Program-made: the position numbers and the translations under genes
Notes under the pieces: model-generated
Databases searched by the model: none
Told to the model about the DNA's origin: nothing
The model's input: only the letters and a program-made list of their open reading frames with translations
Source: Amphibacillus marinus
GTDB taxonomy: Bacteria > Bacillota > Bacilli > Bacillales > Amphibacillaceae
Assembly (NCBI RefSeq): GCF_900110345.1
Contig: NZ_FODJ01000003.1
Coordinates: forward strand, 62,001-126,000
Length of the DNA: 64,000 bases
Direction: 5' to 3'
Part shown: one piece after another, positions 46,640 to 55,290 of the stretch
How the letters are laid out: each line of letters begins with the position of its first letter
Position numbering within the stretch: position 1 is the first letter of the stretch

Positions 46640-46915
46640 GTAGCTGATAAAAGTAGAGGAGCGTGGAAAAAAGGTAAGAGTCGCGGATAAAAGCAGGGAA
46701 GCGCGGATAAAAACGTAAGAGTTGCGGATAAAAGCAGAGGAGCGCGGATAAAAAGGAAAGAGTCGCGGATAAAAGCAGTGAAGTACGGATAAAAAGGAGT
46801 GAGCCGCGGATAAAAGCAGTGGAGCGCGGATAAAAAGGAGTGAGTCGCGGATAAAAGTAGAGGAGCACGGATAAAAAGGAGTGAGTCGCGGATAAAAGTA
46901 GAGAAGCGCTGAAAA
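46640..46915. repeat. Tandem array of CGGATAAAA cores, 41-bp unit
   Basis: About a dozen copies of GCGGATAAAA or close variants begin at about 46682, 46702, 46723, 46743, 46764, 46784, 46805, 46825, 46846, 46866 and 46888, steps of 20 or 21 bases. Two alternating half-units (…AAGCAG-GAAG and …AAAGGAGTGAGT) give a 41-base full period. The reading frames rotate, so it is not coding. The complement contains TTTATCCGCG, like the array at 1433. Confidence 0.93.
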
Positions 46916-47002
46916 TAAACATCAGAGTAACGAATATGATATGGACATTCTAAAAATCGCTTGCAAGTAGAAGGAAATTTATAAAATAAATGCGAATTAA
47001 CA

Positions 47003-47071
47003 GGAGGCTTGACGTATTTATATAAAAGAAATAGACTAGCTTTATTGTAGCTTAGTTGACTGTAAGCCTCC
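47003..47071 (+). promoter_or_regulatory. Promoter and inverted repeat upstream of ktrB
   Basis: -35 TTGACG (47009-47014), a 17-base spacer and -10 TAGACT (47032-47037). Perfect arms GGAGGCTT (47003-47010) and AAGCCTCC (47064-47071) bracket the promoter. The right arm lies in the leader RNA about 120 bases before the ktrB start. Confidence 0.5.
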
Positions 47072-47098
47072 CTTTAAGAATAGGAGGAGAATCCCAAT

Positions 47099-47152
47099 AT
47101 GCTAAGTAGCCGAGAAAGAAAACCCGCGCTGGTTGCAGATACACTTTATTAG
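47099..47152 (+). CDS. Possible 17-codon leader peptide before ktrB
   Basis: ATG at 47099 opens a frame MLSSRERKPALVADTLY ending at TAG 47150-47152, 20 bases before the ktrB ATG. TAGGAGGAG lies at 47081-47089, a stronger ribosome binding site than that of ktrB itself. It could be a regulatory upstream peptide or a chance frame; there is no terminator hairpin to support attenuation. Confidence 0.35.
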   Translation: MLSSRERKPALVADTLY

Positions 47153-47172
47153 TTTGAAATGAGGAATTTAAG

Positions 47173-48540
47173 ATGTTTAAAATATTACGTTTGCCCTTTA
47201 GAAAATTACCGCAGCTCTCTACGTTTCAATTATTTGTCATTTTTTATTTAATGGCTATTTCTATTGCTACACTGGTATTAAGTATGCCCTTTTTTCTTGA
47301 AGATGGTGTTACCGTTTCGTTTATTGATACCTTGTTTACGGCTATAAGTGCGATTAGTGTTACCGGTTTAACTGCTGTACCGATTGAATTAACCTTTAAT
47401 ACAGCTGGTTATTTTGCTTTAGCTTTTATTTTGCAATTTGGTGGTATTGGAATTATGACGCTGGGTACGACTATTTACCTTCTTCTCGGAAAGAAAATTG
47501 GCATCCGCGGACGTCAGCTTATTTCAGTCGATCAAAATCGATCTACTCTATCTGGTTTAGTTAAACTCATGTTAAAGATTCTTAGAACAGTTTTGTTTAT
47601 TGAGCTTGTTGGCATGATAATTTTGAGCCTGCATTATCTTAATTATTTTGATACCTGGCAGGAAGCTTGGCTGCAAGGTTTTTTTGCATCGGTAAGTGCG
47701 ACGACTAATGCTGGTTTTGATATTACTGGGGCGTCACTAGAGCCGTTCGCGAACGATTATTTTGTTCAGATTGTTAATATGTGTTTACTCGTGTCAGGGG
47801 CAATCGGTTTTCCCGTGCTTATGGAAATTGAACAGTGGTTGTTTATGCGCAAAGCAGAACGCCATCGGTTTCGCTTTAGCACCTTTGCTAAGCTAACCAC
47901 GACTACTTTCTTTTTATTAGTATTATTCGGTGCAGTTATCTTCTATTTATTAGAACGGCAGCATGTTTTAGCTGACGATAGCTTTCTAACTGCTATTATT
48001 CATAGTTTCTTTCAATCAATTACAACACGTAATGGGGGCTTACAGACATTAGACATTAATCAATTCACCCCGACTACACTTATGTTCTTCTCATTCTTAA
48101 TGTTTGTCGGTGCTTCCCCTAGTAGTGTCGGGGGTGGCATTCGAACGACGACTTTTGCAATTGTTTTATTGGCGATTTATCATTATGCCAAAGGCCATAC
48201 CGCAATTAAAGTATTTAAAAGAGAGATTGCCAGGGAGGATGTCTTGAAGGCGTTTATTGTAATGACAACTGCCCTGTTCCTTTGTTTACTAGCTGTTCTT
48301 TGCTTGTCAATTAGTGAGCCGTTTTCTAATTTAGAAATTACCTTTGAGGTTTTTTCTGCCTTTGGAACAACTGGGCTTAGCTTAGGAATCACCAGTGACT
48401 TGACGGTGTTTGGCAAGATCATCATCATGATCATGATGTTTGTCGGTCGGATTGGAATCTTTTCCTTTTTATTCATCATTAGAGGAAAGCCAACGAAAGA
48501 CTTATATAAGTACCCGAAAGCTAAGATGATTATTGGCTAG
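47173..48540 (+). CDS. ktrB: Ktr-type potassium channel subunit (KtrB/KtrD)
   Basis: The 455-residue membrane protein of the TrkH/KtrB superfamily has four M1-P-M2 repeats. The four selectivity-filter loops are SVTGLTAV, TTNAGFDITG, TTRNGGLQTLD and FGTTGLSLG. KtrB works as a dimer gated by the cytosolic RCK ring KtrA or KtrC, which binds ATP/ADP and c-di-AMP. No KtrA gene is next to it, so the RCK partner must be elsewhere, as for B. subtilis KtrD. The C-terminus is short and shows no fused regulator. Confidence 0.92.
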   Translation: MFKILRLPFRKLPQLSTFQLFVIFYLMAISIATLVLSMPFFLEDGVTVSFIDTLFTAISAISVTGLTAVPIELTFNTAGYFALAFILQFGGIGIMTLGTTIYLLLGKKIGIRGRQLISVDQNRSTLSGLVKLMLKILRTVLFIELVGMIILSLHYLNYFDTWQEAWLQGFFASVSATTNAGFDITGASLEPFANDYFVQIVNMCLLVSGAIGFPVLMEIEQWLFMRKAERHRFRFSTFAKLTTTTFFLLVLFGAVIFYLLERQHVLADDSFLTAIIHSFFQSITTRNGGLQTLDINQFTPTTLMFFSFLMFVGASPSSVGGGIRTTTFAIVLLAIYHYAKGHTAIKVFKREIAREDVLKAFIVMTTALFLCLLAVLCLSISEPFSNLEITFEVFSAFGTTGLSLGITSDLTVFGKIIIMIMMFVGRIGIFSFLFIIRGKPTKDLYKYPKAKMIIG

Positions 48541-48675
48541 TCCTGTTTCAACTACAGGTAAGTTTCTAAAAAAAGACAAAAACCGAGCGTAATAGCGGTA
48601 AACTGTTTCTTTTTGGTAAAAAAATATAGTATAGTAGGGGTAGTAGGGTTACTGGGAAATGGAGGACTTAATAAT

Positions 48676-49626
48676 ATGCTTGAAATTAAATCGTCGACAC
48701 ATGCTGTCGTTGAGAATATCCAAAAGGTTATTATTGGAAAAAGTGAAATAGCCGTTTTGAGCTTAACCACCCTCTTAGCTAAGGGACATGTGTTACTAGA
48801 AGATGTTCCAGGTGTTGGGAAGACCATGCTTGTGCGTGCGTTAGCTAAATCCTTAAATTGTGCATTTAGTCGCATTCAGTTTACCCCGGATTTATTACCG
48901 TCAGATGTTACGGGCGTGTCTATTTATCATCCACAAACACAGCAGTTTGAATATCGCAAGGGGCCAATTGTCGGGGACATTATTTTAGCTGATGAAATTA
49001 ATCGGACCTCACCAAAGACACAATCATCCTTACTTGAGGCAATGGAGGAGTCAAGTGTAACCGTTGATGGTGAAACGGTCAAAATTGATCAGCCCTTCTT
49101 TGTGATGGCAACTCAAAATCCGATTGAATACGAGGGGACCTATCCATTGCCAGAGGCACAGCTTGATCGTTTTTTAATGAAGCTTAATATGGGCTACCCA
49201 GCTGAAGCAGATGAGCTAGAAATGCTTCGTGTCATGGGCGACGTACACCCGATTGAATCGTTAACAGCGGTCCTTGAGAAAGCTGATGTTGTTAAGATGC
49301 AGGAAGAGGTCGATCACGTTTATGTTGATCCACTTGTCCAGCAGTTTATTGTTCAGTTAGTCCGGGCAACTCGGAAGCATAGTGCTGTTGAGCTTGGCGT
49401 CAGCCCGCGTGGCTCCATTGCCTTACTGCGTGCTGCTAAAGCCTATGCTTTTATTCACGGACGTGACTACGTTATTCCTGATGATGTGACTTACCTCGCT
49501 CAATACGTTCTAGGTCATCGTCTTATCTTGACCCATGAGGCCAAATACAGCAAGCAGAATGGTGCATTAATTATTAAAGACATTATGCGTCAGCTTGATA
49601 TTCCTGCACGGAAGGCATTTAACTAA
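48676..49626 (+). CDS. MoxR-family AAA+ ATPase
   Basis: The 316-residue protein has Walker A DVPGVGKTMLVRALA, Walker B IILADEINRTSPKTQ, sensor motif MATQNPIEYEGTYPLPEAQLDRF and a C-terminal lid domain. MoxR ATPases act as chaperones for metal insertion or complex assembly. Here it is the first gene of a moxR-DUF58-transglutaminase operon common in Bacillales. The ATG at 48676 is chosen because GGAGG lies 10 bases upstream; an earlier in-frame ATG at 48613 lacks a site. Confidence 0.92.
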   Translation: MLEIKSSTHAVVENIQKVIIGKSEIAVLSLTTLLAKGHVLLEDVPGVGKTMLVRALAKSLNCAFSRIQFTPDLLPSDVTGVSIYHPQTQQFEYRKGPIVGDIILADEINRTSPKTQSSLLEAMEESSVTVDGETVKIDQPFFVMATQNPIEYEGTYPLPEAQLDRFLMKLNMGYPAEADELEMLRVMGDVHPIESLTAVLEKADVVKMQEEVDHVYVDPLVQQFIVQLVRATRKHSAVELGVSPRGSIALLRAAKAYAFIHGRDYVIPDDVTYLAQYVLGHRLILTHEAKYSKQNGALIIKDIMRQLDIPARKAFN

Positions 49627-50864
49627 TGCGTCAATGGCTGAAGCTTCTGACCAAATGGGTGCAGCTAGCGGTTCTTTTTGCAGCGTTATTTAGCTATGCA
49701 ATGTTTCAGGGTGGCTTTGTCAGTTGGTTCTTATTCTATGCGAGCCTTCCGTTCCTGCTTTATTATCTAATCTTGCTCCTTTATCCAATTGGGAAATGGC
49801 AGGTTAAGCGAATTGTGCCGTTAGAGGCAATTGCAGCTGGGCAATCGGTTACCATTCAGCTTGTGTTAGAGCGCAGGCTACCGCTACCGTTTCCATATTT
49901 AATTGTTAAGGAGCATCTGCCCTCATCTTTGGCGGTCCGTTTTCCTAAAGATAATTGGCCAGCACTACTAGTAGATGATCTTTCAAAAAATAGAAAGCTA
50001 ACCGTGAAGCAGATCGTTTATCCTATTTTTCGAAAAAGGTTAATGTTTAGCTATCAATTAAGTCAATTACCACGTGGTATCCATCAATTTAATGATTTGG
50101 AGCTCATCGTCCATGATCCATTCGGATTTGTTTCTAAGGAAACTATCGTCTCAACTGCAACGGAACTAATCGTACGTCCAGCATCTTTAGCGCTCGTAAC
50201 CAACTGGACCAATCGCATCCAACAGCTTGGAGATCAAGCTAGTTCATCAATTCAAGCAGTACGGTCGAATGTGGTAACTGGGGCACGAGAATATCTGCCA
50301 GGCGACCGTGTCTCCTCAATTAATTGGAAGGCAACCGCTCGAACAGAGACGTTAATGACCAAAGAATTCGATCAGGAGCAAAATGCCGAAGGAGCTATTG
50401 TACTAATTGGGGCAAAGGAAAGCGCTGGATTTGAGTGGAACATCTCCGCCTCCTCAAGCCTGCTACAGTACTTAGCACGAAGAAATCATCAGATTGATTT
50501 CTTTTATATTGGTTCTGAACAACATTATTTATCAGTAAAGGATAAACCAGAAACTATAGTTGATGTATTCACTAAGCTAACAACTGGTCGGACAATGGAT
50601 TGGCGCACGATTAGACAAAAGCAACTGCTATTTAAAGCAAGCTTTATCCATCTCTTTACTGATCATCTCTCAGACGGGCAGGTTGAGCAATTTAAGTTAC
50701 TAAAGCGTCATGTTAAGCATATGACGGTGTATTGGACGAAAGCCCAAGCTGCTCAAGCTAAGCAAGAGAAGCTTCTAGCCGAACAGCTTAGATATATCGG
50801 TGTTATTGTTATTGAGATCACAGAGTCAGTGTTAGCGAACGACCGTTGGGTGGTGAATATTTAG
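49626..50864 (+). CDS. DUF58 domain protein (MoxR partner)
   Basis: The 412-residue protein has two membrane helices at residues about 12-58. A soluble domain follows with the DUF58 signature GAREYLPGDRVSSINWKATARTETLMTKEF, which precedes a von Willebrand factor A-like region. Its start overlaps the moxR stop by one base (TAATG), implying translational coupling. The family works with MoxR in envelope-related assembly; the molecular role is unknown. Confidence 0.9.
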   Translation: MRQWLKLLTKWVQLAVLFAALFSYAMFQGGFVSWFLFYASLPFLLYYLILLLYPIGKWQVKRIVPLEAIAAGQSVTIQLVLERRLPLPFPYLIVKEHLPSSLAVRFPKDNWPALLVDDLSKNRKLTVKQIVYPIFRKRLMFSYQLSQLPRGIHQFNDLELIVHDPFGFVSKETIVSTATELIVRPASLALVTNWTNRIQQLGDQASSSIQAVRSNVVTGAREYLPGDRVSSINWKATARTETLMTKEFDQEQNAEGAIVLIGAKESAGFEWNISASSSLLQYLARRNHQIDFFYIGSEQHYLSVKDKPETIVDVFTKLTTGRTMDWRTIRQKQLLFKASFIHLFTDHLSDGQVEQFKLLKRHVKHMTVYWTKAQAAQAKQEKLLAEQLRYIGVIVIEITESVLANDRWVVNI

Positions 50865-53077
50865 TGAAGAAACAAACAACGCTTGGAAAAGGCCAGTCCG
50901 TGCTAACAGCCTGTCTTTACTTTGGTGGCTTACTGCTGGCATTAGAGTGGATTAAGCCGCTTCAGGAACTTGCAGACACCGATTACTTTAGGTTATTTAC
51001 CATTTTTGCCGTTTTTTGCTTTACGCTAACCTATTTACAGCTACCGGCAGTGCTGTCGATTATTATTAAAAGTGGTGCAATCATCGTTATTGTCAATTGG
51101 CTTTTTCTTCCGGGTACGATGCTCAGTCAGCAATGGACCAGCTATTTAATAAATGAGTGGCAACTAAATAGCCGGGCAATTGGTAGATTAAATTGGTACG
51201 GACTAACCGATATGTTTGAAGTGCTGTTATTTTTGCTGCTCATTACGCTATTAAGCTATTTGCTCTATTTTTGGTTAATTACGATGAAGCGAGCATTTAT
51301 TTATATCCTGCTTACGTTTACTTTTGTCACGGTCCTTGATACTTTTACAAATTATCAAGCCAATTATGCCATTATTCGTTTGTTTGCGATAAGCCTTGTC
51401 ATGCTTGCCTTAACGTCATATTTAAAGCGACTTCAGCAGTATCAACTAAAGGTTAATTTGACCAAATGGCTTAACAAACTGGTTACGCCGTTAGCGATGC
51501 TCTTAATTGCTAGTCTATTGCTTGGCTTTTTACTGCCTAAACGTGAGCCAGTCTGGCCAGACCCTGTCCCGCTTTTGACTGAGTTAACGGGGTTATTTGC
51601 CAATGGTGTCGGTGGACTAAGTCAAGTCGGCTATAGTGAGGATGACAGTACACTTGGTGGTTCATTTGCTCAAAACAATACCCCGCTATTTCGGACAGAA
51701 ACACAGTCTAATCACTATTGGCGCATTGAGTCAAAGGATTTTTACACAGGAAGTGGTTGGGAACGAACAACGGATTTAAACTTTCAACCGTTTGAAGCAG
51801 ATGCTCTTGAGATCAATTTTAATGACAATACTCAACCGATGCAGGAAGCAACGGTCGAGTATTTAGATGCGGTTAACTTTGACTATCTCGTTTATCCATA
51901 TGGGCTATCTCAGCCAGCTCCGACCGAAAATGGTGGCTTTATTTTTGACCAGGAGAGTGGGTTTGTTCAGTCTGAACAAGGTAGCTTACCACGAAATGAA
52001 CCGATCAGCCTTTTTTATCAATATCCTGATTTCTCAACAGACCAATTAAGAAATTCAGTGGGTGGCTATCCTGCTGCTGCTACTCGTTATTTGCAACTAC
52101 CAGATAGCTTGCCTGAACGCGTCTATCAATTGGCGGCCGAACTTACTGAGGGTGAAGAGACGATCTATGATCAGGTCGTTGCGATTGAGCAATATTTTGA
52201 TCAAGGCGAGTTTACCTATCAAACGCGGAATGTTCCAATTCCTCGTGATGATCAGGACTATGTTGATCAATTTTTGTTTGAAACCCAGTACGGCTACTGT
52301 GATAACTTCTCAACCGCAATGGTAGTGATGCTACGTACCCTTGGCATTCCCGCCCGTTGGGTGAAGGGCTTCACTGGCGGCGAGCTTCTTGAAAACCTAT
52401 CAACTGAGGATGAGACGCTCTATCGTTATGAGGTGAGAAATAGCAATGCCCACTCGTGGGTCGAGGTCTATTTCCCAGAGCAGGGCTGGGTATCCTTTGA
52501 ACCAACGATTGGCTTTAGCGGTGAAGAAATGGTCTATCAAGAAACAGGGGACACGGAAAATGAACAAGATCCGTTAAATGAAGAGGAAATAGAAGAAACC
52601 GAGCAACCTGAGCAGGATGAAGAGCAAGAGGAACAAGAGGATGAAACGCAAGGAGAGAATGAATCAGAGCTTGAGGCTACGGCAGAAGAGGCCGACGAAG
52701 CACCATCTGTGACAGTAACGATTTGGCCCTGGCTGTTAGGACTGGTCATCTTAGCCATCGTTGTTGCGGGAATTAGGTGGAAATGGTGCATCAAGCAGCT
52801 CTTTTTCTGGCGCTGGGCCCGTTTTAGTACAGCCGAAGAGCTTCAGCATGCCTATCACATGTTACTAAAGCTGCTTGCGCTACGTGGCTTAAAACGCTCA
52901 GCCGACCAGACGCTCCAGCAATTTGCCCAAATCGTTGATCAGAAACTGGCTACAAATGAGCTGTCGCAGCTAACAAGTTACTATTCACGGATTCTATATC
53001 GCAATGAAGCTGAGCTAGTGGAACCAGAAAAAATCCAACAGCTATACCGATCCATTCTGGAAACAATATTAGCTTGA
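50864..53077 (+). CDS. Membrane transglutaminase-like protein (TgpA type)
   Basis: The 737-residue protein has about six N-terminal membrane helices (DUF3488-like). An extracytoplasmic transglutaminase core carries the catalytic triad residues in YGYCDNFSTAMVVML (Cys), NSNAHSWVEVYF (His) and VSFEPT (Glu/Asp position). A strongly acidic Glu/Gln linker, one more helix (WPWLLGLVILAIVVAGI) and a DUF4129-like cytoplasmic tail follow. It starts with GTG overlapping the DUF58 stop by one base, with GGTGGTG 8 bases before. It completes the moxR operon and may act on envelope proteins or sigma-factor pathways. Confidence 0.9.
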   Translation: MKKQTTLGKGQSVLTACLYFGGLLLALEWIKPLQELADTDYFRLFTIFAVFCFTLTYLQLPAVLSIIIKSGAIIVIVNWLFLPGTMLSQQWTSYLINEWQLNSRAIGRLNWYGLTDMFEVLLFLLLITLLSYLLYFWLITMKRAFIYILLTFTFVTVLDTFTNYQANYAIIRLFAISLVMLALTSYLKRLQQYQLKVNLTKWLNKLVTPLAMLLIASLLLGFLLPKREPVWPDPVPLLTELTGLFANGVGGLSQVGYSEDDSTLGGSFAQNNTPLFRTETQSNHYWRIESKDFYTGSGWERTTDLNFQPFEADALEINFNDNTQPMQEATVEYLDAVNFDYLVYPYGLSQPAPTENGGFIFDQESGFVQSEQGSLPRNEPISLFYQYPDFSTDQLRNSVGGYPAAATRYLQLPDSLPERVYQLAAELTEGEETIYDQVVAIEQYFDQGEFTYQTRNVPIPRDDQDYVDQFLFETQYGYCDNFSTAMVVMLRTLGIPARWVKGFTGGELLENLSTEDETLYRYEVRNSNAHSWVEVYFPEQGWVSFEPTIGFSGEEMVYQETGDTENEQDPLNEEEIEETEQPEQDEEQEEQEDETQGENESELEATAEEADEAPSVTVTIWPWLLGLVILAIVVAGIRWKWCIKQLFFWRWARFSTAEELQHAYHMLLKLLALRGLKRSADQTLQQFAQIVDQKLATNELSQLTSYYSRILYRNEAELVEPEKIQQLYRSILETILA

Positions 53078-53102
53078 CCAAGCGAATCGCGATTGATAGA
53101 AT
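53074..53102 (+). promoter_or_regulatory. Promoter of the guaA riboswitch transcript
   Basis: TTGACC (53074-53079) overlaps the stop codon of the upstream gene. A 17-base spacer and TAGAAT (53097-53102) follow. Transcription would begin about 14 bases before the aptamer. Confidence 0.7.
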
Positions 53103-53122
53103 AGAAGCATTATTATAGTAAG

Positions 53123-53197
53123 CACCTCTGTATATCCTCGATAATAAGGTTCGAGAGTTTCTACCGGGAGACCATTAATTTCCTGACTATAGAGGCG
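53123..53197 (+). ncRNA. Purine (guanine-class) riboswitch aptamer
   Basis: P1 pairs CCTCTGTA with TATAGAGG. P2 pairs CTCGA with TCGAG around a loop TAATAAGG. The J2/3 core is AGTTTCTACC and P3 is CGGGAG with TTCCTG. The junction GACTATA has C at the specificity position (C74 in the xpt numbering), which selects guanine, hypoxanthine or xanthine over adenine. It lies upstream of guaA, so guanine shuts off GMP synthesis. Confidence 0.9.
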
Positions 53198-53235
53198 GAA
53201 TAACTGTGTAAATTATTCTGCCTCTGTCTTTTTTT
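53191..53235 (+). terminator. Riboswitch expression-platform terminator
   Basis: AGAGGCGGAATAA pairs with TTATTCTGCCTCT (one G-U) and is followed by seven T. The 5' arm shares AGAGG with the 3' side of aptamer helix P1. The 3' arm CCTCTGTC can instead pair with GACAGGGG at 53237-53244. Confidence 0.85.
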
Positions 53236-53322
53236 GGACAGGGGTAGTTTTTTTCATGTTTTAGCGTGCTAGCCATGCTAGCTTAATGGGACAAGATTAT
53301 GATTTGAAAAGGAGTGGCAAGT

Positions 53323-54861
53323 GTGCAGGTTGAAAATGAAATGATATTAGTCCTTGATTACGGTAGCCAGTATAATCAATTGATTACCCGCCGTATTCGT
53401 GAATTCGGTGTCTACAGTGAGCTTCATTCCCACCGAATAACAATTGAAGAAATTAAAGCGATTAATCCTAAGGGGATTATCCTCTCAGGAGGCCCTCATA
53501 GTGTTTATGGTGAGAATAGCTTCCGCGTTAATGAAGCAATCTTTGATTTAGGTATTCCAGTGTTAGGTATCTGCTACGGCATGCAGCTGATTACCCAGCA
53601 TTTTGGTGGTACGGTCGAGCGCTCAAGCCAACGTGAATATGGCAAAGCGGATATCGCTGTCACAGACGGTGCGCAATTGTTTATCGGCACTCCAAACGAG
53701 CAAACCGTGTGGATGAGTCATAGTGATAAAGTGGTCGCAGCCCCAGCTGATTTTGTTGTTGAAGCAACAAACCCATCAACACCGATTGTAGCCATGCGCC
53801 ATCAAGATAAAGAGATCTATGGTGTGCAATTCCACCCAGAGGTGCGTAATACAATTTATGGTAATGATATTCTGCGCAACTTTGTCTTTAATATTAGTGG
53901 TTGTACCGGCGATTGGACGATGGCTAACTTTGTAGAACAAGAAGTTGCCAAACTGCAAGAAAAGGTGGGCGACCGCAAAGTGCTCTGTGCCTTAAGTGGT
54001 GGCGTCGATTCATCTGTTGTTGCTGCACTCATTCATAAAGCAATTGGCGATCAACTAACCTGTATTTTTGTTGATCACGGGCTGTTACGTAAGCACGAAG
54101 GCGATATGGTCATGGAAACGTTCCGTGACGGCTTTAATATGAATATCATTCGCATTGACGCAAAAGAACGCTTTATGAACAAGCTAAGAGGCGTTAGCGA
54201 TCCCGAGCAAAAACGTAAAATTATTGGTAACGAGTTTATTTATGTCTTTGATGACGAAGCAGCACGCTTAAAGGACATGGATTTCCTTGCCCAAGGAACT
54301 TTGTATACTGATATTGTCGAGTCCGGCACCGAAACCGCTCAGACAATCAAATCTCACCACAATGTCGGTGGTTTGCCAGAAGATATGCAGTTTGAACTAC
54401 TCGAGCCATTAAATACGTTATTTAAGGATGAAGTGCGGGCATTAGGGATTGAGCTTGGTGTTCCTGAAGCAGTTGTGTGGCGTCAGCCGTTCCCAGGACC
54501 AGGATTAGGGATTCGTGTCTTAGGTGAAGTGACAGATGAAAAGGTAGAGATTGTTCGTGAATCAGATGCGATTTTGCGGGAAGAGATCAAATTAGCAGGT
54601 CTAGAACGTGAAATCTGGCAATATTTCACCGTCCTACCAGACATCCGCAGTGTTGGGGTAATGGGCGATGCGAGAACATATGACCACACGATTGGTATTC
54701 GTGCAGTTACTTCAATTGATGGAATGACTTCTGATTGGGCGCGGATTCCGTGGGATGTATTGGAGAAGATTTCAACACGGATTGTGAATGAGGTTGATCA
54801 TGTTAATCGGGTTGTTTATGATGTGACGAGTAAGCCACCGGCTACGATTGAGTGGGAATAG
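53323..54861 (+). CDS. guaA: GMP synthase (glutamine-hydrolysing)
   Basis: The 512-residue enzyme converts XMP to GMP with ATP and glutamine. The class I amidotransferase domain has GICYGMQL (catalytic Cys) and QFHPEV (His/Glu). The ATP-pyrophosphatase domain has the P-loop [13 protein letters not shown]. The C-terminal dimerisation domain ends [10 protein letters not shown] as in other GuaA proteins. The GTG at 53323 lies 8 bases after AAAGGAG and gives a length matching B. subtilis GuaA; a GTG at 53314 lies inside the ribosome binding site. It is controlled by a guanine riboswitch. Its 3' end is a known integration site for genomic islands in other bacteria. Confidence 0.97.
   Translation: MQVENEMILVLDYGSQYNQLITRRIREFGVYSELHSHRITIEEIKAINPKGIILSGGPHSVYGENSFRVNEAIFDLGIPVLGICYGMQLITQHFGGTVERSSQREYGKADIAVTDGAQLFIGTPNEQTVWMSHSDKVVAAPADFVVEATNPSTPIVAMRHQDKEIYGVQFHPEVRNTIYGNDILRNFVFNISGCTGDWTMANFVEQEVAKLQEKVGDRKVLCALSGGVDSSVVAALIHKAIGDQLTCIFVDHGLLRKHEGDMVMETFRDGFNMNIIRIDAKERFMNKLRGVSDPEQKRKIIGNEFIYVFDDEAARLKDMDFLAQGTLYTDIVESGTETAQTIKSHHNVGGLPEDMQFELLEPLNTLFKDEVRALGIELGVPEAVVWRQPFPGPGLGIRVLGEVTDEKVEIVRESDAILREEIKLAGLEREIWQYFTVLPDIRSVGVMGDARTYDHTIGIRAVTSIDGMTSDWARIPWDVLEKISTRIVNEVDHVNRVVYDVTSKPPATIEWE
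54850..54861 (+). other. Candidate attachment site in the 3' end of guaA
   Basis: GAGTGGGAATAG ends the gene. An imperfect copy, GAGTGGGAGTAA, occurs at 58714-58725; 10 of the first 11 bases agree. The 3' end of guaA is a recognised island target, but no integrase is present in the window. Confidence 0.4.
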
Positions 54862-54993
54862 CCCACTGTCCTGATCTGATAGTAAAAGGTTTATTTAAGA
54901 GCACTTTTTGGTGTCTAAATTGACTTGATTTGAGTATATTCCCGCCTAGACTCCGTCAGGGGAGTTTTGAAGGAAATACTTGAGCGGGTTTTA

Positions 54994-55026
54994 AGAGGGA
55001 TAATCTTTAGAAGATGTCCCTCTTTT
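54994..55026 (+). terminator. Terminator of guaA
   Basis: AGAGGGA (54994-55000) pairs with TCCCTCT (55017-55023), with inner ATCTT/AAGAT pairing possible, and TTTT follows. Confidence 0.82.
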
Positions 55027-55058
55027 TGTGTGCTTTTCCGCCAAAAAGCGAAATTATG

Positions 55059-55110
55059 CAAAAAAACGTCTGAACGGTTGGCTGACGAAGTGTTAGTCAA
55101 CCGTTCAGAC
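55059..55110 (-). terminator. Long hairpin, probable minus-strand terminator
   Basis: Arms of 19 bases (55068-55086 and 55092-55110) pair throughout, allowing two G-U pairs; the outer 13 are GTCTGAACGGTTG and its complement, with loop GAAGT. On the minus strand it is followed by GTTTTTTTGC, so it would terminate the module at 55291-56984 about 180 bases downstream of its stop. Confidence 0.65.
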
Positions 55111-55290
55111 AAGATGTGATTGGTGTGATGCAAGCCACGCAAATCGACATTCCCCTATATTTAAAAGGGGATAGGAAAACATTTAGGAATATAAAAATAG
55201 TGGTGCGAAGTTGGTGTAAGGGTTTTAATAGAAACTAAAAGAATCAAATTTTCCATTTATTTTATATAAATTTGAGTAAAAAAGAGATAG

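Noticed and set aside
46605-46922. 105-codon minus-strand frame rich in FYPR/FIRG repeats
   Set aside because: It is a translation of array C; such frames arise wherever this repeat occurs and have no start signals.
47038-47172. c-di-AMP (ydaO) riboswitch upstream of ktrB
   Set aside because: The conserved core segments could not be found in the leader.
52537-52794. Ser/Cys-rich minus-strand frame opposite the transglutaminase gene
   Set aside because: It is the antisense of the acidic Glu-rich linker and has no initiation signals.
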